From a virus, in IMG/VR virus record IMGVR_UViG_3300025410_000589, positions 1-62,797 of that record: a stretch of 62,797 nucleotides of DNA; one strand, given 5' to 3'. The translations under genes and the position numbers were made by a program. The notes beneath the pieces were generated by a model. The model was not told where the DNA came from and did not search any database. It was given only the letters and a program-made list of their open reading frames with translations. Positions 49,366-56,333 of this stretch are shown here, one piece after another; position 1 is the stretch's first letter; each line of letters starts with the position of its first letter.

Positions 49366-49478
49366 AAACATCATCATCTCGGAATTCCTCGATTAAATCC
49401 ATCAAACCTATTGGCTCTAAGCGTAAGATTGCTAAGATTGGCAGTATTAAACCAATTAAACCACGGGGTAAACGGTAA
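49362..49478 (+). CDS. Small Lys/Ile/Pro-rich basic protein
   Basis: 38 residues; ATGA overlap with the preceding stop. Motif SIKPI occurs twice (SIKPIGSKRKIAKIG, SIKPIKPRGKR), giving a strongly basic peptide. Likely real because of the coupling, though short. Confidence 0.5.
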   Translation: MKTSSSRNSSIKSIKPIGSKRKIAKIGSIKPIKPRGKR

Positions 49479-49482
49479 TCTA

Positions 49483-49574
49483 TAGTGGTATTCACTAAGA
49501 TATACTGATACTGTAGTGTTTTCCACTAGTAAATGGCGTGTATTTAGTGTGGCTTTAAATCCCCTTTATTTAAA
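49483..49574 (+). other. Intergenic region with three short hairpins
   Basis: In the roughly 200-base gap after the small basic gene, TAGTG/CACTA hairpins with 5-base loops occur twice (49483-49497 and 49514-49528), followed by TTTAAAT/ATTTAAA with a 7-base loop (49554-49574). No gene or good terminator T-tract was found. A promoter lies at its end (49639). Confidence 0.45.
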
Positions 49575-49638
49575 TGGTGGCGTGTCGTGTTCTGGTCGTG
49601 TCTGTGCGAAAAAAAATAAAAAAAGATAGAAATAGTGG

Positions 49639-49667
49639 TTGCTTTTTTTCGTGATGTGGCGTATGAT
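49639..49667 (+). promoter_or_regulatory. Sigma70-like promoter
   Basis: TTGCTT (49639-49644), 17 bases, TATGAT (49662-49667), preceded by AATAGTGG. Confidence 0.75.
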
Positions 49668-49696
49668 GATAATATAAGTTGAAAAGGAAAAACCAA

Positions 49697-49909
49697 ATGA
49701 CCGCCATTGAAATTCTTCGTCTCGCTGCTACCACCCAATTCCGTCCTTTCGATAAAGCCGATTGGATGAGCTTTGCTGGCTGTAACTCACAAAACCCACT
49801 GATCGGTGAGGCGGGTAATTATATTGTCATTATAGACGACGAAGTCATTGCCGTCCTAGACGAAGATAACAACGAATTCTCCGTTGAGGTTTCTCTCGTT
49901 CAAAAATAA
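49697..49909 (+). CDS. Hypothetical small protein
   Basis: 70 residues starting at 49697 after AAAAGGAAAAACCAA. Helix (AIEILRLAATTQF), Trp/Phe loop, then strands (NYIVIIDDEVIAVLDED). Not recognised. Own promoter. Confidence 0.6.
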   Translation: MTAIEILRLAATTQFRPFDKADWMSFAGCNSQNPLIGEAGNYIVIIDDEVIAVLDEDNNEFSVEVSLVQK

Positions 49910-49917
49910 AATAGTGC

Positions 49918-49946
49918 TTGCTTTATTTCTGATCTTAGGGTATGAT
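49918..49946 (+). promoter_or_regulatory. Sigma70-like promoter
   Basis: TTGCTT (49918-49923), 17 bases, TATGAT (49941-49946). Nearly identical in and around the -35 (AAATAGTGCTTGCTTTATTTC) to the promoter at 50231. Confidence 0.75.
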
Positions 49947-49975
49947 GAATTATAGTTTGAAAAAGGAAAAGTGTT

Positions 49976-50221
49976 ATGCAAACGATTCAGTATAATGGTG
50001 TTACCTACCCCATCACCCAAGACTTTCTTCTTGCTGTTGCTGAGCTTGATGGTCGTCTAGTAGATAATGATGGTGAGTTCGCGGTAGAATTTCCCACCCA
50101 TGACGAGTCAGATCTATTCGAGTGGTTCCTCGAGGATGGTGCTATTAATCTTAGCTGGGGCGATGATGACGGCCAGCCAAGCGAGATGGATGAGTGGCTG
50201 GATTTTGATCCTGACTGCTAA
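49976..50221 (+). CDS. Hypothetical acidic small protein
   Basis: 81 residues, strongly acidic in the second half (GDDDGQPSEMDEWLDFDPD), which could mimic nucleic acid. Own promoter, AAAAGGAAAAGTGTT before the ATG. No family recognised. Confidence 0.6.
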   Translation: MQTIQYNGVTYPITQDFLLAVAELDGRLVDNDGEFAVEFPTHDESDLFEWFLEDGAINLSWGDDDGQPSEMDEWLDFDPDC

Positions 50222-50230
50222 AAATAGTGC

Positions 50231-50259
50231 TTGCTTTATTTCATTGTCTAGGCTATGAT
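50231..50259 (+). promoter_or_regulatory. Sigma70-like promoter
   Basis: TTGCTT (50231-50236), 17 bases, TATGAT (50254-50259). Confidence 0.75.
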
Positions 50260-50285
50260 GAATTATAGTTTGAAAGGGAAAAGCA

Positions 50286-50600
50286 ATGGCTGAGTATGGA
50301 TATCAGTATACCGAAGAAGAACTCGTGTTGATGCGGGCACTGTTTGATGATAGTCGCACTGACCGACCCGAATTATTCAAAGCCATTGCCGAGAGCACAG
50401 CCAAGACTCAGGCTGAACGGTCTCAATATAAGAGCTTCATTCAGGGTCAGGTCAGACGTTTAGAGGAGCGAGCAGCACAGCTTGGCTTCATTAAACTGAA
50501 CGTAGCACCACATGATATCCAGGACTTAGAGCTTTACTTAAATGAGCTCTTGGGGTATATTGCCTTCAAGGAAATCGTCGACGAATATCACAGCTACTAG
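50286..50600 (+). CDS. Hypothetical helical protein
   Basis: 104 residues, mostly helical with a charged middle (ERSQYKSFIQGQVRRLEERAA contains heptad-like spacing; cited in part) and an end rich in Leu/Tyr. Own promoter and a terminator after it. Function unknown. Confidence 0.65.
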   Translation: MAEYGYQYTEEELVLMRALFDDSRTDRPELFKAIAESTAKTQAERSQYKSFIQGQVRRLEERAAQLGFIKLNVAPHDIQDLELYLNELLGYIAFKEIVDEYHSY

Positions 50601-50610
50601 AAAAAAAAGA

Positions 50611-50642
50611 GCAGCCACCGAGAGAAAGTGGTTGCGTTTTAT
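50611..50642 (+). terminator. Terminator hairpin overlapping the next promoter
   Basis: GCAGCCAC (50611-50618) pairs with GTGGTTGC (50628-50635) with one G-T pair, then GTTTTATC. The 3' arm contains the first bases of the next -35 box (TTGCGT, 50632-50637). Confidence 0.6.
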
Positions 50643-50660
50643 CCCAGTCTAGGGTAAGAT
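50632..50660 (+). promoter_or_regulatory. Sigma70-like promoter nested in a terminator
   Basis: TTGCGT (50632-50637), 17 bases, TAAGAT (50655-50660). The -35 lies within the right arm of the preceding terminator stem. Confidence 0.65.
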
Positions 50661-50688
50661 GATAATATAAGTTGAAAAGGAAGCTACT

Positions 50689-50808
50689 ATGACCGAAGAT
50701 ATCTTGGAATTCGTTGCTGGCGTGGCCCTGTTGGCTATCACTCTGTTCGCCCTCACCCCAGCATTCTGGTTGATGATCCAGTCTCTCGGGCGAGCGATCG
50801 GAAAATAG
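50689..50808 (+). CDS. Single-span membrane micropeptide
   Basis: 39 residues with AAGGAAGCTACT before the ATG. A negative start (MTEDILEF), one membrane helix (VAGVALLAITLFALTPAFWLM), a positive end (GRAIGK): a typical small inner-membrane protein. Own promoter. Unknown function. Confidence 0.6.
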   Translation: MTEDILEFVAGVALLAITLFALTPAFWLMIQSLGRAIGK

Positions 50809-50811
50809 TGC

Positions 50812-50840
50812 TTGCTTTATTACTGGTATTACCGTATAAT
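50812..50840 (+). promoter_or_regulatory. Sigma70-like promoter
   Basis: TTGCTT (50812-50817), 17 bases, TATAAT (50835-50840), beginning four bases after the preceding stop. Confidence 0.78.
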
Positions 50841-50872
50841 CATATTGTGATGATGATAAATGGAGAATGTGA

Positions 50873-51340
50873 ATGTCTAAACGTGCAGTAATGGTCGCAG
50901 TGATCAATGACAATCAAGACAAGCCATATGAGACTGTGGTGCAGATGATTGCTGATGCTGTATCGATCCCAATGACGAATGCCCGAGGTGCCTATCGGTT
51001 CCTCGTCAAGAACGGACTGGCTAATGGATCGCTGGATAATATCCCAGCTCGTACCAAGAAGCCCAAGACCGTCACCCTAGCGTCGATCCATAAGAAAGTA
51101 GCACAGAAGTATCGTGAGAAGGCAGCAGCGAAAGCTGTAGTCGATCCTGAGATCAAGGCACGTAACCTGGCAAAGCTGCGGATGGCTGGTGAGTCATTCG
51201 TGAAGCGTCCGAAGGAAGTAGTGCAGCTCCGCGAGCAGGTCAAGGACATGTATCGTGAGATCGACGAGCGTAAGGAACTGCAGGACGAGCTGCGTGCTAA
51301 CATCCCATCGTCACTGCATCGTGATCTTGGACTAGTCTGA
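50873..51340 (+). CDS. Putative DNA-binding protein (winged-helix-like N-terminus)
   Basis: 155 residues. The segment YETVVQMIADAVSIPMTNAR then GAYRFLVKNGLA resembles a helix-turn-helix with a wing; the rest is Lys/Arg-rich and helical with a C-terminal coiled coil. Codon use here is visibly more G/C-rich than in the metabolic block. Own promoter before and strong terminator after, so a monocistronic unit. Confidence 0.65.
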   Translation: MSKRAVMVAVINDNQDKPYETVVQMIADAVSIPMTNARGAYRFLVKNGLANGSLDNIPARTKKPKTVTLASIHKKVAQKYREKAAAKAVVDPEIKARNLAKLRMAGESFVKRPKEVVQLREQVKDMYREIDERKELQDELRANIPSSLHRDLGLV

Positions 51341-51365
51341 TATTTGTTGTGTTGATAACGACTTG

Positions 51366-51392
51366 GTGGGGCTTCGGCTCCACTTTTTTTTT
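51366..51392 (+). terminator. Rho-independent terminator
   Basis: GTGGGGC (51366-51372), TTCG loop, GCTCCAC (51377-51383), then nine T. A textbook terminator 25 bases after the preceding stop. Confidence 0.92.
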
Positions 51393-51403
51393 AGAAATAC
51401 TGC

Positions 51404-51432
51404 TTGCTTTTTTTCAGCATCCGAGGTAAGAT
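51404..51432 (+). promoter_or_regulatory. Sigma70-like promoter
   Basis: TTGCTT (51404-51409), 17 bases, TAAGAT (51427-51432). ATG at the expected start base (51439), in frame with 51460. Confidence 0.75.
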
Positions 51433-51459
51433 GATAATATGATGATGAAGGAAAATGAT

Positions 51460-51708
51460 ATGCTGACGATCGAGATGATACTTCCCCGCCACTGGGCATA
51501 TGCTCTCAACTATGGTGAGATGGATGGTCTCGATGAAGACGAGATCAAGTCCATTGAAGAGTTCCAGCAATGGATGATTAAGGAATATGGTGGATGCTGG
51601 TGCCTCGAGGTCTCTGGTGACTACTGGTTCTCGAAGTTCCATGATGCATCTGAGTGGGTGCTTCCCTGCGACGTTTCCACTTTCACATTTGACATTACAC
51701 CGGAGTAA
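51460..51708 (+). CDS. Hypothetical acidic protein
   Basis: 82 residues from 51460 after AAGGAAAATGAT. Pattern ILPRHWAYALNYGEMDGLDEDE and GGCWCLEVSGDYWFSKFHDA resembles a class of phage/plasmid proteins with Trp/Cys-rich strands; no function known. Confidence 0.65.
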   Translation: MLTIEMILPRHWAYALNYGEMDGLDEDEIKSIEEFQQWMIKEYGGCWCLEVSGDYWFSKFHDASEWVLPCDVSTFTFDITPE

Positions 51709-51711
51709 GCC

Positions 51712-51909
51712 ATGAGAGAAGAGACACTCGAGCGCCTCTATGAGAAACAGATGGATCACCTAGACAGCGATCTCATGAAGAATCTCCTGACTCAGGAGCA
51801 GTATGAGCAGAGGGTCGCGAATCTTGACAGGTGGCTGGCTTCTTGGCAGGGACTGATCTGGACCAGTCGGTCGACCGACTTCGACGTGTCGGTGCGCACC
51901 AAAAAATAA
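51712..51909 (+). CDS. Hypothetical helical protein
   Basis: 65 residues, charged and helical (REETLERLYEKQMDHL, LTQEQYEQRVANLDRWLASW). Starts three bases after the previous stop and shares its promoter. Confidence 0.55.
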   Translation: MREETLERLYEKQMDHLDSDLMKNLLTQEQYEQRVANLDRWLASWQGLIWTSRSTDFDVSVRTKK

Positions 51910-51922
51910 TTAAAATAATCGC

Positions 51923-51951
51923 TTGCTTTATTTCACGAATCGGCGTATACT
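51923..51951 (+). promoter_or_regulatory. Sigma70-like promoter
   Basis: TTGCTT (51923-51928), 17 bases, TATACT (51946-51951). ATG at the expected start base (51958), in frame with 51979. Confidence 0.75.
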
Positions 51952-51978
51952 CTTAATATGATGATGAAGGAGTTGAAA

Positions 51979-52176
51979 ATGACAGTATCTGAAGCAAGAG
52001 TGATTATCGAACGTGTCCGCGAAGAGAATGGCTTCGGCCTCCTGGAGCTCCTTGAAATTATGCATGATGAGCGCGAGGCTGGTAAGGATTTCTTCAACAG
52101 CATCTATTCCAAAGAAGAGCGTCAGGCGTATGACGTGATGATGACTGGTTTCTATCAATTGTTCCATGGAGCTTGA
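51979..52176 (+). CDS. Hypothetical helical protein
   Basis: 65 residues from 51979 with AAGGAG upstream. Helical, acidic (SEARVIIERVREENGFGLLE, IMHDEREAGKDFF). First gene of a run of six tightly packed genes to 53135. Confidence 0.6.
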   Translation: MTVSEARVIIERVREENGFGLLELLEIMHDEREAGKDFFNSIYSKEERQAYDVMMTGFYQLFHGA

Positions 52177-52177
52177 T

Positions 52178-52417
52178 ATGTTTGTATATGTTTTGACTTC
52201 CGCTACTGCATATGAGGGTGAAGATCTCGTCGGTGTGTATTCCGATCTGCCATCAGCCCAATTCGCTGCAGGCCACTATGCAGCTCGTTCTGAACGGGAC
52301 GATCGCTCCGAGGGGTACTGTGCAGGTGGCGATTACTACAACGTCTATTGTGTAGAGGTCGGTCGTGCAGGTCGCTGGTACACCGATGAAGATGTGGTCT
52401 GGTCCTCAGGAGAATGA
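52178..52417 (+). CDS. Hypothetical small protein
   Basis: 79 residues starting at 52178 after GGAGCTTGAT. Strand-rich N-terminus (MFVYVLTSATAYEGEDLVGV) and helix (LPSAQFAAGHYAARSERDD); similar layouts recur among phage accessory proteins. Unknown function. Confidence 0.6.
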   Translation: MFVYVLTSATAYEGEDLVGVYSDLPSAQFAAGHYAARSERDDRSEGYCAGGDYYNVYCVEVGRAGRWYTDEDVVWSSGE

Positions 52418-52418
52418 T

Positions 52419-52631
52419 ATGACCGATTATGATACACGCCATGGTGGTGCATATGATCGTGGTGGCGCCGATGCCTACTATGGTCGTGCCTTCGATCCTC
52501 ACTATTATGTTGGTAGCAGTGAGAAGTCCCTTCGCATAAAGATCGATGATCCTGACAGCGAAGATTGGAAGGCATATGCTGCAGGCTTCCGTGATACTGT
52601 AGAGGCTGGCGACTTCAAGGATTGGGGCTGA
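52419..52631 (+). CDS. Conserved phage protein (DRGxADxYYGR family)
   Basis: 70 residues from 52419 after AGGAGAATGAT. Carries YDRGGADAYYGRAFDPHYY and an AYAAGFRD...GDFKDWG end, a pattern I recognise from many T4-like and other phages. No function assigned. Confidence 0.7.
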   Translation: MTDYDTRHGGAYDRGGADAYYGRAFDPHYYVGSSEKSLRIKIDDPDSEDWKAYAAGFRDTVEAGDFKDWG

Positions 52632-52633
52632 GA

Positions 52634-52840
52634 ATGGCTAAGTTGGTATACTGGATCTGCGATGTTCGGGAAGATTCGAAGTGTTACAATATCCGTGCTC
52701 GCACCAAGAAGGCAGCTGTCAAGCGTCGCGAGGAGCTCGGTCCCTGGAACTACGACGAGCCAAGGAAGCATGTAATCGAATACATCAATACCTACGACCT
52801 GATGGATATCTGCCTGAGTGAAGCGCGAGGATACGAGTGA
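52634..52840 (+). CDS. Hypothetical small protein
   Basis: 68 residues starting at 52634. Strand with two Cys (LVYWICDVREDSKCYNIRAR) followed by a basic helix (KKAAVKRREELG). Shares one base with the next gene. Not recognised. Confidence 0.55.
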   Translation: MAKLVYWICDVREDSKCYNIRARTKKAAVKRREELGPWNYDEPRKHVIEYINTYDLMDICLSEARGYE

Positions 52841-52992
52841 TGGAATCTTTCTTACGTCTTATTATGAATATCTTGATCGTGTGGTGCTCGATCTATTTCG
52901 TCGAGTGGCTGTGCAACGGAGACTTCCAGCGCGAGGTCGTCTATCTGTTTGCACTAGTGATGGTCGATCTGATGATGCTGCGCCAGTCATGA
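52840..52992 (+). CDS. Small two-helix membrane protein
   Basis: 50 residues with two hydrophobic segments (LRLIMNILIVWCSIYFVEWL and VVYLFALVMVDLMML). Coupled to both neighbours (1-base and 4-base overlaps), which supports this frame over a longer overlapping frame in this stretch. Confidence 0.6.
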   Translation: MESFLRLIMNILIVWCSIYFVEWLCNGDFQREVVYLFALVMVDLMMLRQS

Positions 52993-53135
52993 GAGTCACT
53001 TTCAGTGCCTTTACTCAGGGTGGAGCGAATCGTATGGCGATGGTCTATAAGAAGGCAGGATGGAAGATCCTGAACGTCCCCGTCCTTAATGAGAAGACTA
53101 CATTATGGGAATGGAGCATGGAAAAAGCCGATTGA
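52989..53135 (+). CDS. Hypothetical 48-residue protein
   Basis: ATGA overlap with the membrane protein. Product RVTFSAFTQGGANRMAMVYK then GWKILNVPVL: a beta hairpin plus helix. Its stop overlaps the next promoter's -35. Short, supported mainly by coupling. Confidence 0.5.
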   Translation: MRVTFSAFTQGGANRMAMVYKKAGWKILNVPVLNEKTTLWEWSMEKAD

Positions 53136-53160
53136 CTTTTTTCAAAATATGACGTATACT
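53132..53160 (+). promoter_or_regulatory. Sigma70-like promoter for the DUF932 gene
   Basis: TTGACT (53132-53137), 17 bases, TATACT (53155-53160). An ATG at 53168 lies about one base past the expected start and is in frame with 53195. Confidence 0.78.
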
Positions 53161-53194
53161 TATTATAATGAATACTTGCCTAGAGGAGATAAAC

Positions 53195-54142
53195 ATGGCT
53201 CATGAGATTGAAATCGTCGATGGTGTTGCAAAGATGGCCTATGCAGGGGACGTTCCCTGGCATGGTCTTGGTGTTCGAGTCCCTGATGACGTGACCCCTG
53301 AACAGATGCTTCAGGCTGCAGGTCTAGACTGGACCGTAGAGAAGATCCCTGGATTCGCCACTATCAATGGCGTCCAGACTCCCATCGACCGTTCTGCACT
53401 GGTTCGCTCCAGTGATCATAAGATCCTCGATGTGGTGTCCGATGACTGGAATCCCGTTCAGAATCGCGAGGCATTCGAGTTCTTCAATGACTTCGTTGCT
53501 GCAGGTGATATGGATATGCATACGGCAGGTTCACTGAAGGACGGTCAGATCGTCTGGGGTTTGGCGAAGGTCAAGGAGAGCTTCGAGCTCTTCAAGGGAG
53601 ATCGTGTTGAGGGATATCTGCTCTTCTCGAACTTCCATCGTTATGGCAACTCGACGACCGTTCAGTTCACACCGATCCGTGTCGTATGCAATAACACCCT
53701 GACGCTCTCGCTCAATACGAAGGTCGAGAACATGGCGAAGATCTCTCACCGTCGCGTATTTGACGGAGACTCAGTGAAGGAGATGCTGGGAGTCGCGAAG
53801 CACAAGCTCGCTGCATACAAGGAGATGGCAGCATTCCTTGGTGATCGTCGCTACAATGACGAGAACATCGTAGAGTACTTCACACGGGTCTTCCCTGTGG
53901 CTGGCTCTAAGAAGGACATGTCAAAGAACGCCGAGCTGGCATTCCACGTCTTGGAAGAGCAGCCTGGGACGGAGTTCGCTCCAGGGTCTTGGTGGCAGGC
54001 GTTCAATGCAGTCACCTACCTGACGGATCACTTGGCAGGTCGCTCTGCTGACAATCGCCTCCAGTCAGCATGGTACGGTCAGAACAAGGGAGTCAAGACT
54101 CGTGCTCTTGAGTTGGCCGTCGAGATGGCGGAGGCTGCGTAA
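53195..54142 (+). CDS. DUF932 phage/plasmid-like protein
   Basis: 315 residues starting at 53195 behind GAGGAGATAAAC. Pattern includes AYAGDVPWHGLG at the start, VVSDDWNPVQNREAFEFF, FHRYGNSTTVQFTPIRVVC and a C-terminal region with GSWWQAFNAVTYLTDH. This is the DUF932/TIGR03299 family, common on phages and plasmids, without a proven function. Strong start signals suggest high expression. Codon use is G/C-rich. Confidence 0.88.
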   Translation: MAHEIEIVDGVAKMAYAGDVPWHGLGVRVPDDVTPEQMLQAAGLDWTVEKIPGFATINGVQTPIDRSALVRSSDHKILDVVSDDWNPVQNREAFEFFNDFVAAGDMDMHTAGSLKDGQIVWGLAKVKESFELFKGDRVEGYLLFSNFHRYGNSTTVQFTPIRVVCNNTLTLSLNTKVENMAKISHRRVFDGDSVKEMLGVAKHKLAAYKEMAAFLGDRRYNDENIVEYFTRVFPVAGSKKDMSKNAELAFHVLEEQPGTEFAPGSWWQAFNAVTYLTDHLAGRSADNRLQSAWYGQNKGVKTRALELAVEMAEAA

Positions 54143-54173
54143 TAGAATGAGTGGATATCGGAGTAAGGTAAAA

Positions 54174-54515
54174 ATGGCTGATTCCCGTTGGGATGATTAT
54201 GATGTCGCGCATGGGCATACGCTCGAGCTCTCAGTAGAGACTTGTGATAGGCTGTTTCGTGATATCTTGGTTCAGAATTATCGTGACAATCTTGGTGAGA
54301 TCGCCGAGCTAGAGTCAAAGGATAGCCTCGGTCACTGGGAGATTCGAGATCTGATTGAAATGATAGAGCGCTCCAGGGCAATGGAAGTCTTGATTAAGTA
54401 CTACTTTCCTGAGAGCGAGTATATCGGAATCATCGGCAATCAATTCGATCCGAATGAGGAAGACGAGTATGAGATCGATCTTTTGCGTAGTATGAGAGAG
54501 GGTAAGTTTCGATGA
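54174..54515 (+). CDS. Hypothetical acidic protein
   Basis: 113 residues from 54174 (AAGG five bases upstream); an upstream ATG at 54147 is an alternative. Acidic helices (ETCDRLFRDILVQNYRDNLG, DLIEMIERSRAMEVLIKYY). Overlaps the next gene by four bases. Not recognised. Confidence 0.6.
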   Translation: MADSRWDDYDVAHGHTLELSVETCDRLFRDILVQNYRDNLGEIAELESKDSLGHWEIRDLIEMIERSRAMEVLIKYYFPESEYIGIIGNQFDPNEEDEYEIDLLRSMREGKFR

Positions 54516-55024
54516 GTGATGCTGGTACCATAGCCGAGAGGCTTCACAACATCGAGATCCTCCAGAGAAAGATGATGGATCGTATCATTGCACTTGAAGA
54601 TGTTCGAGATCAGAAGTCTGAGCCTGACTGGCGGGCGATCGCTAGTGGCTTTAATGGAGGTCAGTCAGCAGAAAACCTGATCTCCAATAAGCATAGAGAG
54701 ATCGAAGAGCTCAAGCGGACTGTCAATCAACAGTCAGCATCTATGCATAATCTGTATACCCAGAACCAGGAGCTCGAGAAAGACAAAAAGTACTGGGAGG
54801 AGCAGGTCGAGAGGCTGCAAAAGGCATATGCTGATATCAGATGGCGCTTCGACAATCAGCTACTCGTTGAGAAGCAGACCGCTCGTAAGTGCTTCGACAT
54901 AGTCAATAGGATCAAAAACGAGCCAAATAACCCGATCGAATCCCAGATCAAGAAAGCTCCGCACAAGTGGTGGATCGTCTGCGAGGACATCGAGAAGGCA
55001 ATTAAGAAGGAATTTGATTTATGA
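54512..55024 (+). CDS. Coiled-coil protein
   Basis: 170 residues dominated by a long coiled coil (about 60-125, ELKRTVNQQ, QELEKDKKYWEEQVERLQKA). N- and C-terminal ends are helical with Trp. Four-base overlaps on both sides. No family recognised. Confidence 0.6.
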   Translation: MSDAGTIAERLHNIEILQRKMMDRIIALEDVRDQKSEPDWRAIASGFNGGQSAENLISNKHREIEELKRTVNQQSASMHNLYTQNQELEKDKKYWEEQVERLQKAYADIRWRFDNQLLVEKQTARKCFDIVNRIKNEPNNPIESQIKKAPHKWWIVCEDIEKAIKKEFDL

Positions 55025-55470
55025 AAGCATTCAGCGTGGTGGTATTCGACATCGACGGAACGATCGCCAACAACGAACACCGTCGCAAATGGCTTGAACA
55101 ATCTCCAAAGGACTGGAAGCGGTACAACGAGGGGATGGCTGAGGACGGGGTTTACCACGACATCGTTCACCTGATGTCCCAGCTCTACTACAACAACAAG
55201 ATCATCCTTTGCACTGGTCGCGAGGAGACTTTCCGCGAAGTTACTGAAGAGTGGCTGGAAAAGAACGATATATCTGAGTACGTCGACGACATCTACATGC
55301 GTCCTGCTAAGGACTACCGCTCAGACGCAATCGTCAAAGTAGAGCTGCTAAAAAAGATCACTTATGACTATGCCAGTCCATGGCTCTGGATCGACGATCG
55401 TCAGCAGGTTGTCGATGCAATCCGTGCTGAGGGGATCCGTGTCCTTCAGGTTGCTCCAGGAGACTTCTGA
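55021..55470 (+). CDS. HAD phosphatase, polynucleotide 3'-phosphatase-like
   Basis: 149 residues with VVFDIDGTIANNEHRRKWL at about 7-25, SPKDWKRYNEGMAED, ILCTGREE as motif II and PWLWIDDRQQVVDAI as motif IV. This closely resembles the phosphatase half of T4 PseT and free-standing phage relatives that remove 3' phosphates from nucleic acid ends or act on nucleotides. No kinase domain is present. Confidence 0.8.
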   Translation: MKAFSVVVFDIDGTIANNEHRRKWLEQSPKDWKRYNEGMAEDGVYHDIVHLMSQLYYNNKIILCTGREETFREVTEEWLEKNDISEYVDDIYMRPAKDYRSDAIVKVELLKKITYDYASPWLWIDDRQQVVDAIRAEGIRVLQVAPGDF

Positions 55471-55616
55471 TGGCTAGATTATTATCAATCAAATGGATTG
55501 GCTTTGCGGGTCATCCTCGTGATTGGTTTTATTGGAACATCAGTAGGTTCAATTCTGGTTATCCTTATACTAGTTATAGGTTGGGTCCATTCTTAATTAA
55601 GAGATGGTGGAGGTGA
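55470..55616 (+). CDS. Small aromatic-rich protein
   Basis: 48 residues, rich in Trp, Tyr and Phe (KWIGFAGHPRDWFYWNIS, NSGYPYTSYRLGP) with a basic tail RWWR. Shares one base with the preceding gene. I recognise similar short proteins in phages; function unknown. Confidence 0.55.
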   Translation: MARLLSIKWIGFAGHPRDWFYWNISRFNSGYPYTSYRLGPFLIKRWWR

Positions 55617-55619
55617 GTG

Positions 55620-55826
55620 ATGGGAATGTTTGATAAGCCAAAGAAATATAAGATCGACTTGATCCAGGACAGCGACACCAAGGAGATCGTCTATGGGTTG
55701 TATGTCTGGAGAAACTCTCTGGGTGGATACTACGACCTGCGATTCGTGTTTCACTCGGAACAAAAGGCTAGGGACTTCGTCGAAAAGTGGAAAGAGTTTC
55801 CAAAGTACTTTGATGCGGAAAAGTGA
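55620..55826 (+). CDS. Hypothetical small protein
   Basis: 68 residues starting at 55620 after GGAGG. Beta sheet (KYKIDLIQDSDTKEIVYGLY) and helix (EQKARDFVEKWKEF). One-base overlap with the next gene. Confidence 0.55.
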   Translation: MGMFDKPKKYKIDLIQDSDTKEIVYGLYVWRNSLGGYYDLRFVFHSEQKARDFVEKWKEFPKYFDAEK

Positions 55827-55987
55827 TGGATCGAGACGAATTTTATAAATTGGTCAATCCCGTAAGGATGCTGATATGCAACAAGATGTATGAGCACGCT
55901 TATCAGAGAATTATTGACTTGACTAAAATGAAGATATACGTTATAGTTAATGATGATGGTTACAACGAGTGGAAAAGAAAACAATGA
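55826..55987 (+). CDS. Hypothetical small protein
   Basis: 53 residues bounded by one-base and four-base overlaps. Helical start, strand (MKIYVIVNDDGYNEW), basic end. Not recognised. Confidence 0.5.
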   Translation: MDRDEFYKLVNPVRMLICNKMYEHAYQRIIDLTKMKIYVIVNDDGYNEWKRKQ

Positions 55988-56163
55988 ACGAGCGTATCAA
56001 AGAACTTTGGGAACAATCTCGAACTTCTGGAGTTCATCCTAAGTTTGGGGTTTATGACAAATACAGTGTAGAAAAGTTTGCCGAGTTGATTGTCAGGGAA
56101 TGTGCCAGAGTTGAAAGCGAAATGAACAATCCAGATCATGTCGATGGCAAGTCGTTTAATTAA
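55984..56163 (+). CDS. MNERIKEL-family protein, probably truncated
   Basis: 59 residues starting MNERIKELWEQS with SVEKFAELIVRECARV, a repeated small-protein family of T4-like phages. After the TAA at 56161 the frame continues as TILEHFGVK to a second stop overlapping the next ATG; the family normally ends with this HFGV motif (the paralogue at 56531 ends KKHFGVEE). So a nonsense change seems to have removed the last residues. ATGA overlap with the previous gene. Confidence 0.65.
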   Translation: MNERIKELWEQSRTSGVHPKFGVYDKYSVEKFAELIVRECARVESEMNNPDHVDGKSFN

Positions 56164-56192
56164 ACGATCTTGGAACACTTCGGAGTTAAATA

Positions 56193-56315
56193 ATGTTTCA
56201 CATAAGAGAAGAAGGCGAAACTACTAAAACAGGATTTAATTTTTATCCGCTTAAAAGTAGCCAACTTGGGTTTGTATTTAAGCTGGGCAATTTTGTTGGT
56301 TATTTTATTGGCTGA
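56193..56315 (+). CDS. Hypothetical 40-residue protein
   Basis: Starts at 56193 after CGGAGTTAAATA; contains KTGFNFYPLKSSQLG and a hydrophobic aromatic end (GFVFKLGNFVGYFIG). Short and unproven. Confidence 0.45.
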   Translation: MFHIREEGETTKTGFNFYPLKSSQLGFVFKLGNFVGYFIG

Positions 56316-56333
56316 AAGATAGAGTAGTAAAAA

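Noticed and set aside
50992-51303. A 103-codon minus-strand reading frame opposite the putative DNA-binding gene
   Set aside because: Composition is the Ser/Arg-rich shadow of a Lys/Arg-coding gene; no ribosome-binding site and the plus-strand gene has promoter and terminator.
52818-53135. A 105-codon plus-strand frame covering two smaller genes
   Set aside because: Its first part overlaps a coupled membrane-protein gene in another frame; only the part from 52989 has a coupled start, so I annotated two short genes.
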